Origin: Fimbriimonadaceae bacterium
GTDB lineage: Bacteria > Armatimonadota > Fimbriimonadia > Fimbriimonadales > Fimbriimonadaceae
Direction of reading: 5' to 3'
DNA: 64,000 bases
NCBI GenBank assembly: GCA_019638775.1
Contig: JAHBTD010000002.1
Location: 682,001 to 746,000, forward strand
Shown here in pieces: positions 26,930 to 35,826 of the stretch (position 1 is its first letter; the number at the start of each line of letters is the position of its first letter). The notes below the pieces were generated by a model. It made no database searches and had not been told where the DNA came from. It worked only from the letters and a program-made list of their open reading frames with translations. The position numbers and the translations under genes are program-made.

Positions 26930-27096
26930 TGTCAAGACCATTCAGAGCGCTCTCTGCAGAAATCTTGAATAACTTGTACATATCGGATTTGTTTTGTAGA
27001 TTCTCCCCGGTAAAATCACCAATTATTGCCACTTCTCGATTGACTCAGGGTGAGGTTGGCACGATTTGCAGTATATTAAATTCTCTACAGAAAGTT

Positions 27097-27115
27097 TGTC
27101 CATGGTTATTGGACA
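27097..27115 (+). promoter_or_regulatory. Leader hairpin/operator candidate before PEP-CTERM 2
   Basis: TGTCCA and TGGACA form 6-base inverted arms around a 7-base loop, ending 17 bases before the start codon. A comparable GTCC...GGAC element precedes PEP-CTERM 3. Confidence 0.4.
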
Positions 27116-27132
27116 GGTGGGTGGAACACGTT

Positions 27133-27753
27133 ATGAACAAGAAAATGAGATTTTTAGCGGCTGGCGCCGTTTTGATGGTTGCAAGCGCCAGTGCACATGC
27201 AACTTGGTACACGAACGAAGCGAACTTCCTCGCAGCAATTGATCCGAACTTCTACCTTGAAGATTTCAATACGTTCACCTCGTTCGGTACGCCGCTCGAC
27301 GGAACGACGAGCACTTGGTCGGCTCCAGGCGCAAACGGTTACGGCTGGGATGCTTTCGCAGCAGGTAACCTTTGGTCGAACGTTGGCGCACTGTCAACGA
27401 ACCTCGCCGAAGATCCGATCGTGATCACGTTCACGGGCGCCCCCGTTACAGCATTCGGTCTTAAGATCGGCAACACCGATATCACCGGTGCTTTCATCGC
27501 TGGCGATTCGACCGTTACGCTCAGCAATGCTGCAACCAACACGCTCACACAGGGCGCAACCGAAGGATTCCTCGGCTGGGTTGGCAACGACGTTCTGACA
27601 TCAGCAACACTCACAACCGTCAGCCCGGCTAACGACTGGGTCCAAGCTGACCACGTTTACACGGGCGCAGCCGCTGTTCCCGAGCCCGCAACCATGGCAG
27701 TCCTCGGAGTTGGCGCACTCGCACTTCTTCGCCGACGAAACAAGAAGGCGTAA
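27133..27753 (+). CDS. PEP-CTERM exported protein, paralogue 2 of 3
   Basis: 206 residues from ATG 27133 (MNKKMRFLAAGAVLMVA); the frame is open upstream to 26911 but crosses the terminator of the previous gene. Signal peptide ends near AHA, mature start TWYTNEANFLAAI. It repeats the blocks YLEDFNTF, GANGYGWDAFA, FTGAPVTAFGLKI, AGDSTVTLSNA, GFLGWVGND and QADHVYTG, and ends VPEPATMAVLGVGALALLRR. Of the three copies it has the most Asn/Thr-rich body. The expected export is Sec followed by exosortase processing; no exosortase is in the window. Confidence 0.92.
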   Translation: MNKKMRFLAAGAVLMVASASAHATWYTNEANFLAAIDPNFYLEDFNTFTSFGTPLDGTTSTWSAPGANGYGWDAFAAGNLWSNVGALSTNLAEDPIVITFTGAPVTAFGLKIGNTDITGAFIAGDSTVTLSNAATNTLTQGATEGFLGWVGNDVLTSATLTTVSPANDWVQADHVYTGAAAVPEPATMAVLGVGALALLRRRNKKA

Positions 27754-27776
27754 AGACCTTCATCCGACACTAACGG

Positions 27777-27811
27777 AAAGCGAGTTCACCTTAAGGTGAA
27801 CTCGCTTTTTT
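27777..27811 (+). terminator. Strong Rho-independent terminator after PEP-CTERM 2
   Basis: A perfect 16-base inverted repeat (AAAGCGAGTTCACCTT and its complement, effective TTAA loop) runs directly into six Ts. Confidence 0.92.
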
Positions 27812-27868
27812 GTGCCTCTCCCTCCCTGCCCGCAAAAACACCAGTTCAGACCAACTTTTCCTGAAGCC

Positions 27869-27897
27869 TTGACTAACTACAGCTGTAATGATACATA
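27869..27897 (+). promoter_or_regulatory. Sigma-70-type promoter of PEP-CTERM 3
   Basis: TTGACT (27869-27874), a 17-base spacer and TACATA (27892-27897). A perfect palindrome TACAGCTGTA (27878-27887) lies in the spacer and could be a regulator site. Confidence 0.55.
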
Positions 27898-27910
27898 CTC
27901 ACTACTATTG

Positions 27911-27932
27911 TAGTCCGCGTGATGTCGGACTA
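27911..27932 (+). promoter_or_regulatory. Leader hairpin/operator candidate before PEP-CTERM 3
   Basis: TAGTCCG and CGGACTA form perfect 7-base arms around an 8-base loop, just upstream of the AAAGGTGAG ribosome site. Position and core (GTCC...GGAC) match the element before PEP-CTERM 2. Confidence 0.45.
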
Positions 27933-27943
27933 AAGGTGAGTAG

Positions 27944-28543
27944 ATGCTGAAACGAATGAGATTTACAATAGCTTGCAGCGGGCTCCTTGCGCTGTCTATG
28001 AGCGCACACGCAACTTGGTACACCAACGAGGCTGACTTCCTTGCCGCTGTCGGGCCAAATCTCTATCTGGAGGACTTTAATGGCTGGACCAACGCTTCTC
28101 CCTTGAATGGCGCTCCATCCTGGGCATCGCCTGGTGCAAACGGATTCGGTTGGACGGCATCTGCTGATCAAGGACTGTACTCTCTGCCTGGTGCAATATC
28201 GACGAGCTCTCCGTTCAAAATCATCAATTTCAACTTCACTGGCTTGCCAGTCACCGCTTTTGGGTTGGTTCTCGGAAACAGTGATCAAAACGGAAACGAT
28301 TTCGCGGGAGACTCAACGTTGCGTCTGAGCAATGGCGAGTCGAAGGCCCTAACGCAGGGCGCGACGCGATCGTTCGTAGGCTGGGTCGGGGCAAGTTCCT
28401 TTGCGAGCGCTGAGATCTTCTCAAGCCATTGGGTTGTCGGCGATCACATCTATACTTCTGGGCCCGTACCTGAGCCTGCGACATTGGCCGTTCTGACGAT
28501 CGGCGCAATCGCGCTGCGCCGTCGCAATACGAAGAAAGCTTAA
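27944..28543 (+). CDS. PEP-CTERM exported protein, paralogue 3 of 3
   Basis: 199 residues. AAAGGTGAG upstream supports ATG 27944. Signal peptide ends at SAHA, mature start TWYTNEADFLAAV. Shared blocks: YLEDFNGW, GANGFGW, FTGLPVTAFGLVLGNS, AGDSTLRLSNG, SFVGWVGA, GDHIYTSG. The end VPEPATLAVLTIGAIALRRR is the PEP-CTERM signal. It is the most divergent of the three in the middle. Each copy has its own upstream region and terminator, so they seem to be separate transcripts rather than an operon. Confidence 0.92.
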   Translation: MLKRMRFTIACSGLLALSMSAHATWYTNEADFLAAVGPNLYLEDFNGWTNASPLNGAPSWASPGANGFGWTASADQGLYSLPGAISTSSPFKIINFNFTGLPVTAFGLVLGNSDQNGNDFAGDSTLRLSNGESKALTQGATRSFVGWVGASSFASAEIFSSHWVVGDHIYTSGPVPEPATLAVLTIGAIALRRRNTKKA

Positions 28544-28566
28544 AGGCCAATCCCACAAACCACCAA

Positions 28567-28595
28567 GGGCTCATCGTGAAGGTGAGCCCGTTCTA
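28567..28595. terminator. Weak hairpin between PEP-CTERM 3 and convergent rluD
   Basis: GGGCTCA (28567-28573) and TGAGCCC (28583-28589), then GTTCTATT. The 7-base stem and interrupted T run make it weaker than the other two; it may serve both converging genes. Confidence 0.5.
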
Positions 28596-28610
28596 TTGAC
28601 CGTACGGCAG

Positions 28611-29522
28611 TCAGAGCTTGTCAAGGACTTCGCGACTGGTCGACAAGCATCCCAGAAAATCATCGGGCGGGTCAACATAAACTTCCAGCCGTGACTTGCT
28701 AACCGGGTGTGTTAGAGCGAGATACGCCGCATGAAGCTGAAGAGGGACACTGTTCAGGTGCTTCTGACCGTAAAGCGTGTCTCCAAGAACCGGATGATGG
28801 GCAAAAGTGAGATGAACGCGTATCTGGTGAGTGCGTCCAGTTTCCAGCCTCGCCGCAACGAGCCAACCGGCATCAAGCCGTGCAACACGAAGGATGTGAG
28901 TTTTGGCAGGCTTGCCCTTTGGATCAACCGCCATCTTAAGACGATTTTTCTGATCGCGAGCAATTGGGGCATCAATCAAGAATCGCTCAGCCGCGACGTT
29001 CCCGTCGACCACAGCAACATACCGTCGTTCGGCCGTCTTGCTTTCAAACTGCTTTGCAAGCGCGTTGTGGATGCGGTCATTCTTCGCGACGACCATCAAA
29101 CCAGTCGTGTCCTTGTCTAATCGGTGGACGATCCCCGGTCGAAATTCTCCACCTGCCGTACTGAGCTTCTGCCCACAAGAAAGAAGAGCATTGACTAAAC
29201 TTGGCTCTTTCAAGGAAGCTGCCGGATGCGCTGCCAGTCCACGTGGCTTGTTCACCACAAGCAGATGCTCGTCTTCGTAGCAAACCTCAATGGGGATGTC
29301 CGCTGGAGTAAGGTCGGGGGCCGAAGTTTCAGGAAGTTCCTCAATTTCTACAACCATGCCCGGCTTAAGCTTGAGGCTGGGTTTACTCTGCAACTCTCCA
29401 TCCACTCGCACATACCCAGCATCAATCGCACCGGCAATCTTTGTGCGGCTGTGCGTGCTGAACTGCTTCTTTAGAAACATGTCCAGCCTCTCTCCCTCAT
29501 CAACTACAAAACTTTTCGACAT
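28611..29522 (-). CDS. rluD: RluA/RluD-family 23S rRNA pseudouridine synthase
   Basis: 303 residues from ATG 29522 (MSKSFVVDEGERLD); the frame extends to 29579. An S4 RNA-binding domain (about 10-60, GERLDMFLKK..STHSRTKIAGAI) precedes the catalytic domain. The catalytic Asp136 is in HRLDKDTTGLMVVAK, and RYVAVV, ARLETGRTHQIRVH and LGDTLYG are family motifs. Product is a large-subunit rRNA pseudouridine synthase; RluD rather than RluC cannot be fixed from sequence alone. Confidence 0.92.
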   Translation of the reverse strand: MSKSFVVDEGERLDMFLKKQFSTHSRTKIAGAIDAGYVRVDGELQSKPSLKLKPGMVVEIEELPETSAPDLTPADIPIEVCYEDEHLLVVNKPRGLAAHPAASLKEPSLVNALLSCGQKLSTAGGEFRPGIVHRLDKDTTGLMVVAKNDRIHNALAKQFESKTAERRYVAVVDGNVAAERFLIDAPIARDQKNRLKMAVDPKGKPAKTHILRVARLDAGWLVAARLETGRTHQIRVHLTFAHHPVLGDTLYGQKHLNSVPLQLHAAYLALTHPVSKSRLEVYVDPPDDFLGCLSTSREVLDKL

Positions 29523-29600
29523 CTTAGACCTTCGCAACGCAATGTGCGAAGCCCTTTCATTGTGGCGCACTTGATCCATTTAGATCGGAAATTGTAATTT

Positions 29601-29661
29601 ATGCAACTATATGGTTGCATTATTCTTCGGCAATTGCTATAATGCAACTCGGAGGTTGCAT
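29601..29661 (+). promoter_or_regulatory. Promoter with twin operator palindromes (probable ArsR autoregulation)
   Basis: Two copies of ATGCAAC-N6-GTTGCAT lie at 29601-29620 and 29642-29661. TTGCAT (29615-29620), 17 bases and TATAAT (29638-29643) form a near-ideal sigma-70 promoter. The first palindrome covers the -35 box; the second begins in the -10 box, includes the GGAGG ribosome site and ends at the start codon. Centres are 41 bases apart, close to four helical turns, so bound dimers would sit on the same face. Confidence 0.85.
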
Positions 29662-30120
29662 ATGAACAACACTTTGCAGGATACGATTGAACGAGAGATG
29701 ATTTTGAACGCGCCGATTGGCCGGGTCTATCACGCACTTGCCGACGCCAAAGGCATTTGCTCTTGGTTTATGACAGCAATTGAAGGAAAGTACGAAGCTG
29801 GGGAGGACGTCGTCTTCATGTTCCAAGGCTCAACGGCAGTGTTTCGCGTTTCGGCTCACATAGTGGCAATGGACCCACAGCATTACTGCGCCTATCGTTG
29901 GGTGCCGGGGTCGGACACTATAGAAGGAGACCTTTCCAAAGTTGCAACGACGCTGGTTGAGTTCTTCTTGACAGAGACAGAAGGTGGAACGAAGCTCCGA
30001 ATGGTAGAGAGCGGATTTACCTCTCTATCTCCAGATTACTATGAGCAGGCATTCAAGGATAACAACGGCGGCTGGGACGAGGAGCTTCCGAAGCTCAAAG
30101 CCTTCGTCGAGCAGGCGTAA
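29662..30120 (+). CDS. SRPBCC/AHSA1-family protein
   Basis: 152 residues from ATG 29662, preceded by GGAGG. AHSA1/START-like fold: EREMILNAPIGRVYHALAD at the start, then SWFMTAIEGKYEAGEDV, TTLVEFFLTETEGGTKLRMVESGF and a C-terminal helix ending GGWDEELPKLKAFV. Members bind hydrophobic ligands; the role of this subgroup is unknown, but they are very often paired with ArsR regulators. The stop codon shares one base with the ArsR start (TAATG), so the two are translated together. Confidence 0.9.
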   Translation: MNNTLQDTIEREMILNAPIGRVYHALADAKGICSWFMTAIEGKYEAGEDVVFMFQGSTAVFRVSAHIVAMDPQHYCAYRWVPGSDTIEGDLSKVATTLVEFFLTETEGGTKLRMVESGFTSLSPDYYEQAFKDNNGGWDEELPKLKAFVEQA

Positions 30121-30431
30121 TGGCCGTTGCCGAAGTCTTTCGGGCTTTGGGCGATCCTGTGCGGTTAGAGATTGTAAGACGGCTATCGCAAGACACGCCG
30201 TATACAATCTCTAATCTCACGGAGGACCTTGGAGTGACCCGTCAAGGGGCGCGCAAGCATCTGCAGGTCTTGGAGAACTCGAGGCTGATTATTCTGCGTC
30301 CGGAGGGACGGCAAGTGCGCGTCTCGCTTGATGCAGAGACTCTGAAGAAAGCGAAGTCTTTCATTGCCGAGCTTGAAGCAAAATGGGATGCGCGGCTGGA
30401 AGCGCTACGACAATTTGTCGAAGAGGATTAG
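30120..30431 (+). CDS. ArsR-family HTH transcriptional regulator
   Basis: 103 residues. Winged helix with FRALGDPVRLEIVRRLS, the recognition region ISNLTEDLGVTRQGARKHLQVLENSRLI and the wing LRPEGRQVRVSL. No CxC metal site of the ArsR/SmtB type, so the signal is probably not a simple metal. It is coupled to the AHSA1 gene by TAATG. The twin palindromes upstream of the operon are the likely binding sites, giving autorepression; this is inference from site placement. Confidence 0.92.
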   Translation: MAVAEVFRALGDPVRLEIVRRLSQDTPYTISNLTEDLGVTRQGARKHLQVLENSRLIILRPEGRQVRVSLDAETLKKAKSFIAELEAKWDARLEALRQFVEED

Positions 30432-30479
30432 CCGTCTGCTTTGCATTCCACGAGAGCCAGGATAATGCTTAGATTGCAT

Positions 30480-30938
30480 CTAACGAGATGTATCAGGCTC
30501 TGCAAGCGGATCATAGAAGTCCTTTGGGAGCATCGCCATCCAGCGCTCGGGTTTGGGCAACGCCTCAAATCCGAGCGTTGCATAAACGCCATGGGCATCC
30601 TTCGTCGCAAGCAGCCATCGGCACTCACGCAGATCGGGGTCATCAAGCGCAAACTGCGTCATCGCCCGCGCTATTCCCTTCCCTTGATGCTCAGGGCTAA
30701 CGATCACATCGCACAAGTATGCAAACCGAATGCGATCCGAGACCACACGCTCAAAGCCCACCAACTGACCATCATGGTAAGCCGCAACCACCATCGCGCT
30801 GTACTTCGCCCCCTTCTCTATCCGCTCACGAGAGATACCGGGACACCAGTAGCTGTTCGTCAACATCTCATGAACGATGGCGAAGTCAACGCGCGATAGC
30901 TCATCGTCGATTTCATATTCTCCGTGTTGGCGGATCAT
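30480..30938 (-). CDS. GNAT-family N-acetyltransferase
   Basis: 152 residues. Acetyl-CoA-binding motif VIVSPEHQGKGIARAM (Q/RxxGxG/A as QGKGIA) at about residues 88-103, preceded by the beta strand AYLCDV and followed by LRECRWLLATKDAHGVYATLGF. This subgroup starts with a region (SRVDFAIVHEMLTNSYW) common in uncharacterised members. Substrate unknown. Its 5' region faces the groES promoter. Confidence 0.9.
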   Translation of the reverse strand: MIRQHGEYEIDDELSRVDFAIVHEMLTNSYWCPGISRERIEKGAKYSAMVVAAYHDGQLVGFERVVSDRIRFAYLCDVIVSPEHQGKGIARAMTQFALDDPDLRECRWLLATKDAHGVYATLGFEALPKPERWMAMLPKDFYDPLAEPDTSR

Positions 30939-31013
30939 GCAAAGATTCTATCGCTTCCAAAACCCTGCACAAAGATGCTGGCCCATTAGACTCAAATCAC
31001 CATCTATTCTTCT

Positions 31014-31046
31014 TTGAAATTAGCACTCTCAGCGGTATACTGCTAA
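31014..31046 (+). promoter_or_regulatory. groES promoter with CIRCE operator (HrcA)
   Basis: TTGAAA (31014-31019), 16 bases and TATACT (31036-31041) form the promoter. CIRCE spans 31020-31046: TTAGCACTC, 9 bases, TACTGCTAA, against the consensus right arm GAGTGCTAA (7 of 9 match). It covers the spacer and -10 box, so HrcA repression of groESL under non-stress conditions is expected. Confidence 0.85.
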
Positions 31047-31124
31047 TCATTCAGAAGCGTCATCGGAGTACCAAGCGCGCTAGAGCGACACACTCCGAAG
31101 AAGACAGCAATTTAAGGAGAAACT

Positions 31125-31463
31125 ATGAAACTGCAACCACTGAACGATCGTGTGATTGTGGGAGCTGCCGCAAAGGAAGAGAAGACCGCAAGCGGCATCT
31201 ACCTCCCGGACAGCGCCCAAGAGAAGCCCCGACAGGGCAGCGTGCTCGCCGTCGGCCCCGGCAAAATCCTCGACAGCGGCAAGCGTGAGCCGGTCGATGT
31301 GAAAGTCGGCGATACCGTGCTCTATGGCAAGTACAGCGGCACCGAAGTGACGGTTGAGGGCGATGACTTCATCATCCTCCGCGCCGACGAAATCCTTGCC
31401 GTCATCGAAGGGGCAAAGGCAGCTAAGGCTGAGAAGAAGGAGAAGGTTGGGGCGAAGAAGTAG
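31125..31463 (+). CDS. groES: Co-chaperonin GroES
   Basis: 112 residues with AAGGAG before the ATG. Features: [10 protein letters not shown], the mobile loop [44 protein letters not shown] and [14 protein letters not shown]. The last 15 residues are an extra Lys/Ala tail ([16 protein letters not shown]) beyond the usual end of about 95-97 residues. It caps GroEL. The groEL gene follows after a 178-base spacer filled with repeats. Confidence 0.97.
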   Translation: MKLQPLNDRVIVGAAAKEEKTASGIYLPDSAQEKPRQGSVLAVGPGKILDSGKREPVDVKVGDTVLYGKYSGTEVTVEGDDFIILRADEILAVIEGAKAAKAEKKEKVGAKK

Positions 31464-31469
31464 TTTGGG

Positions 31470-31596
31470 GGCGTAAGGGTCGTAAAGGGTAAGGATTGTA
31501 AGGGGAAAAGAACCTCAGTCGATCTATTAATCACTCCTTACCACCCTTACTCCTTACCACCCTTACTCCTTACCACCCTTACTCCTTACTATCCTT
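31470..31596. repeat. Tandem and inverted repeats in the groES-groEL spacer
   Basis: A 16-base unit ACTCCTTACCACCCTT is repeated three times exactly and once imperfectly at 31533-31596. The stretch 31470-31505 (GTAAGGGT..GTAAAGGGTAAGG type words) is broadly complementary to it, so the transcript could form a long imperfect stem between the two chaperonin genes. Confidence 0.8.
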
Positions 31597-31632
31597 ACAA
31601 GCTTTTTCACGAACTCCCTCCCCACCAGATAG

Positions 31633-33255
<1,623 letters not shown>

Positions 33256-33270
33256 GGGCTAAGAGATGAT

Positions 33271-33312
33271 ACCCCTCCCTTGTTAACGGCGAAGCCTTAA
33301 TGAGGGAGGGGT
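33271..33312. repeat. Palindromic element after groEL, possible terminator
   Basis: Perfect 10-base arms ACCCCTCCCT (33271-33280) and AGGGAGGGGT (33303-33312) with a 22-base loop; a G-rich half-copy follows (TAGGGGAGGGAG). There is no T run, so it is a REP-like element more than a classical terminator. The ATG used for the next gene lies inside it. Confidence 0.65.
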
Positions 33313-34616
33313 TAGGGGAGGGAGATATATCGCAAAAAACCCTAACCGAACAGGCAATTCAACTCGCATCACAGACAAGTCTTAGCCTCTTGTCCAGCAA
33401 GAGTCGAGAATTCCAGTTGCATGTCAGCAATACACTCGGGCGTTTAGTAACACAAGGCTACTCAATGTCACGAGACACTGTGACGTCTCAGCGTCTATAT
33501 TCAGCCATCTATTCTTGGATCAGCGAATTCGCCGAAAAGGCTTGGCAAATGTATGTAAGTCGGATTGAGCAGGCTGGGCTGAACCATGACACGACGTCCG
33601 TTGAAGTAGCCTATCAGCATTTTAAGGCGCAACAATCAACCTGGACACCAATCTTAGTCGCTTCTTGTGCGGAGGCCATAAAGATCGACTCCAGCACCGC
33701 AGAGGAAACAGCACGAAACTTTGTAAGCAGAGCCCTTGGCGACAGTGTTTCGGCGCAACATCAGAGTTATCTTAATCTGAGAGACAACGCAATTCTCGCA
33801 ACCGAAAGAGCAAGATCGGACCAGCCAAGACTTAACAAGAACAACTTAGCTCTTATTTTCGGACGTGACGATGTAGCTACCAACTGTATACGTCGGGTTG
33901 TAAAGTCACTTAGCGTTAACCTTATCGACTTTCAATTCGCTAAAATAAAAGGAGAAAGCGCTGATGATTTCAATCATGAAATCATCGACCGCCTTTTTGA
34001 GAGTTGTGATGGCGCGATTGTAATCCTGAGCCCGGATGAAAGAGCTATCCTCCGCCCACAACTACACCGACACGCAAGCGACGCTAAGGAGAAATATCAG
34101 GCCAGACCAAACGTCATTTTTGAACATGGAATAGCACTGGGTAAATTTGGAAGGCGTGTAATTGTGGTCCAATTTGGGGATGTAGAGTTACACTCTGATG
34201 TTGCTGGGCTGCACCCATTTCGGTGGAGCGATGCTAAGTCAATGAGGAATCAACTGTCTGATCGTTTATCTGCAATGGGCTATTCTGTTAAGGCAACTGG
34301 ACGGTGTCCAAGAATAAAATATGTTCCCATTGGTGACCGTAAGGGATATAAGGATGATCCTAATAGCGTTGATTATGACAATTTAGATTGGTTTCAAATG
34401 TCTAGCGATGCGTTGAATGGAAATCCTCAAATTCAAGGATTTATGAAGGAAGGATGGCGGATTACGTCATGTAGACCAAGCGACCTCACAAAAGTAGAGC
34501 TTGAAGGATTCAGACCCGTTGTAATACGTCGTCCTAACGGGACACTGGTCAAGCTACACGCAGGCAATCGAGAAGATGACAAGGGAAGCATCTGGATAAT
34601 GAGAAGAGAGGCATAA
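33300..34616 (+). CDS. TIR-like (PF10137-type) nucleotide-binding protein, possible defence effector
   Basis: 438 residues if started at ATG 33300; the first nine residues come from the palindrome, so the true start may be further in (next ATG at 33465). Residues about 15-175 are helical and unrecognised. About 183-325 matches the TIR-like domain of Pycsar/CBASS-type effectors: ALIFGRDD, IIDRLFESCDGAIVILSPDE, RPNVIFEHGIALGKFGRR and SDVAGLHPFRW. These proteins are thought to cleave NAD+. Residues 330-438 form another unrecognised region. The gene is AT-richer than groEL and its codons differ, suggesting acquisition. No cyclase is adjacent. Confidence 0.75.
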   Translation: MREGLGEGDISQKTLTEQAIQLASQTSLSLLSSKSREFQLHVSNTLGRLVTQGYSMSRDTVTSQRLYSAIYSWISEFAEKAWQMYVSRIEQAGLNHDTTSVEVAYQHFKAQQSTWTPILVASCAEAIKIDSSTAEETARNFVSRALGDSVSAQHQSYLNLRDNAILATERARSDQPRLNKNNLALIFGRDDVATNCIRRVVKSLSVNLIDFQFAKIKGESADDFNHEIIDRLFESCDGAIVILSPDERAILRPQLHRHASDAKEKYQARPNVIFEHGIALGKFGRRVIVVQFGDVELHSDVAGLHPFRWSDAKSMRNQLSDRLSAMGYSVKATGRCPRIKYVPIGDRKGYKDDPNSVDYDNLDWFQMSSDALNGNPQIQGFMKEGWRITSCRPSDLTKVELEGFRPVVIRRPNGTLVKLHAGNREDDKGSIWIMRREA

Positions 34617-34697
34617 GGTACTTTCCAAGATTTTGATGCTTCGGGGCTCAACCTCCTCAGACTGGGGTCATCTCGACTCATAGGCCCTAAGCTAAAA

Positions 34698-35390
34698 TCA
34701 CCGATCCATCTTCCAGATCGCTTCCAGCACAGCCGCCCTGACAGACAGGTACGGATCATTTTCCAGGGAAAGGATCAGCGCACGGTTGGAGCGGTTTTGA
34801 GCAAGCGCACTGACGGCAAAACTCCTCACATTCGGGTTTTCGTGGGAAAGCAGGGGCGAGATATGCTCCCGTGCTGCTTTTGGACGTCGGCCGGCGTAAC
34901 CAAGGAACTCCAGCATGTAGAGGGCGCTGAGAGTCTCCTGTACGTCAGCCTCCGGCGCGAGGTAGGGTAACGCAATGCGGAAGTCGCCATGTTCATGCTC
35001 AAAGGACAACGCCTCCAGCACTTCCGCCCGGACGAAAGGATGCTCCGATTCGCTAAGGAGCCGACAGAGGAAACGGTGCGATGGTGCAGAATCCAGTATG
35101 CCCAGGCCCACCAGAATGTTGGAGAGCAAGCCTTCCTGCGGAAAGTCCTCGCGTGCCATCCCAGGGGATAGCAAGTTTAAGTATTGATTCGCCGCAGCCT
35201 CAAGCCGACCTCTCGCACGGTGGCACTTAGTGATACCCAGGTGAAGTGCAGCCTGTCCCTGACCGAAGGTGCCTTGGGCGGAGACGAACTCGGAAAGAAG
35301 CGCCCCACAGTCTGTCCGCCTGTGCGGATGTCGCTGCCTGACCTCGTCAAGGTATTGGTTGATCGCCTGATTGGGTTGGTCTTTGCACAT
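34698..35390 (-). CDS. HEAT-repeat protein
   Basis: 230 residues. An N-terminal helical region is followed from about residue 85 by HEAT-like repeats: SNILVGLGILDSAPSHRFLCRLL, PFVRAEVLEALSFE, NVRSFAVSALAQNRS and LSVRAAVLEAIWKMD, with the D/N-x-VR-x2-A signature. Such proteins are scaffolds, and no enzyme domain is attached. It lies between the TIR-like gene (opposite strand) and a small membrane protein gene on the same strand 35 bases upstream. Confidence 0.8.
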   Translation of the reverse strand: MCKDQPNQAINQYLDEVRQRHPHRRTDCGALLSEFVSAQGTFGQGQAALHLGITKCHRARGRLEAAANQYLNLLSPGMAREDFPQEGLLSNILVGLGILDSAPSHRFLCRLLSESEHPFVRAEVLEALSFEHEHGDFRIALPYLAPEADVQETLSALYMLEFLGYAGRRPKAAREHISPLLSHENPNVRSFAVSALAQNRSNRALILSLENDPYLSVRAAVLEAIWKMDR

Positions 35391-35430
35391 TGGACGCTCA
35401 AGAGAAACAAGTTATGCATGCATGAGCAGA

Positions 35431-35826
35431 CTATCTTCTTTTGACAAGTCCAGCCCTGGCGTAAAAGATCACAAACACGACTTGCACAGAAAGGCAGAAA
35501 ACAATGGCCGCAAAGATCGCATTGTCTGCTGCCCAACCCCAACGGATACTCCCCCAAAATGCCGTGCTCCAAACAACCGAAGACACCATTGTGCTCACCA
35601 AAAACGCCCACACAAAACCGAACTTTACTCTCGAAAATAGAAAATACAAAGTCCACCAAAGAATAATGGTAAAGCACAACGTGCCATTTAGAAATGGTCG
35701 CAGCGGTATGCCGCTGCCCTCATCAAATGCACCAGAGTGTCCAGCTTTTGAATGCAGCAAAACAAGGAACAATGTCGCCCCAAGTACAACGATCAGAATT
35801 GGAGTGACTAAATGAGGCAAGTACAT
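35431..35826 (-). CDS. Small integral membrane protein of unknown function
   Basis: 131 residues from ATG 35826 (MYLPHLVTP); an in-frame GTG at 35871 is an alternative, but a TATAAT a few bases upstream of that GTG would leave no leader. Four hydrophobic segments are visible (ILIVVLGATLFLVLLH, TLCFTIILWWTLYFLF, GFVWAFLVSTMVSSVVW and IFAAIVFCLSVQVVFVIFY). No family recognised. It may be cotranscribed with the HEAT-repeat gene. Confidence 0.65.
   Translation of the reverse strand: MYLPHLVTPILIVVLGATLFLVLLHSKAGHSGAFDEGSGIPLRPFLNGTLCFTIILWWTLYFLFSRVKFGFVWAFLVSTMVSSVVWSTAFWGSIRWGWAADNAIFAAIVFCLSVQVVFVIFYARAGLVKRR

Noticed and set aside
27056-27071. Sigma-54-like promoter (TTGGCACG...TGCA) before PEP-CTERM 2
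   Set aside because: The GG and GC elements are separated by 8 bases, not 10, so the -24/-12 spacing is wrong.
31533-31596. CRISPR array
   Set aside because: The 16-base units are directly adjacent with no spacers and no cas genes are nearby.
33300-35390. Complete CBASS or Pycsar operon
   Set aside because: No nucleotide cyclase or accessory gene is present; the neighbours are groEL and a HEAT-repeat gene on the other strand.
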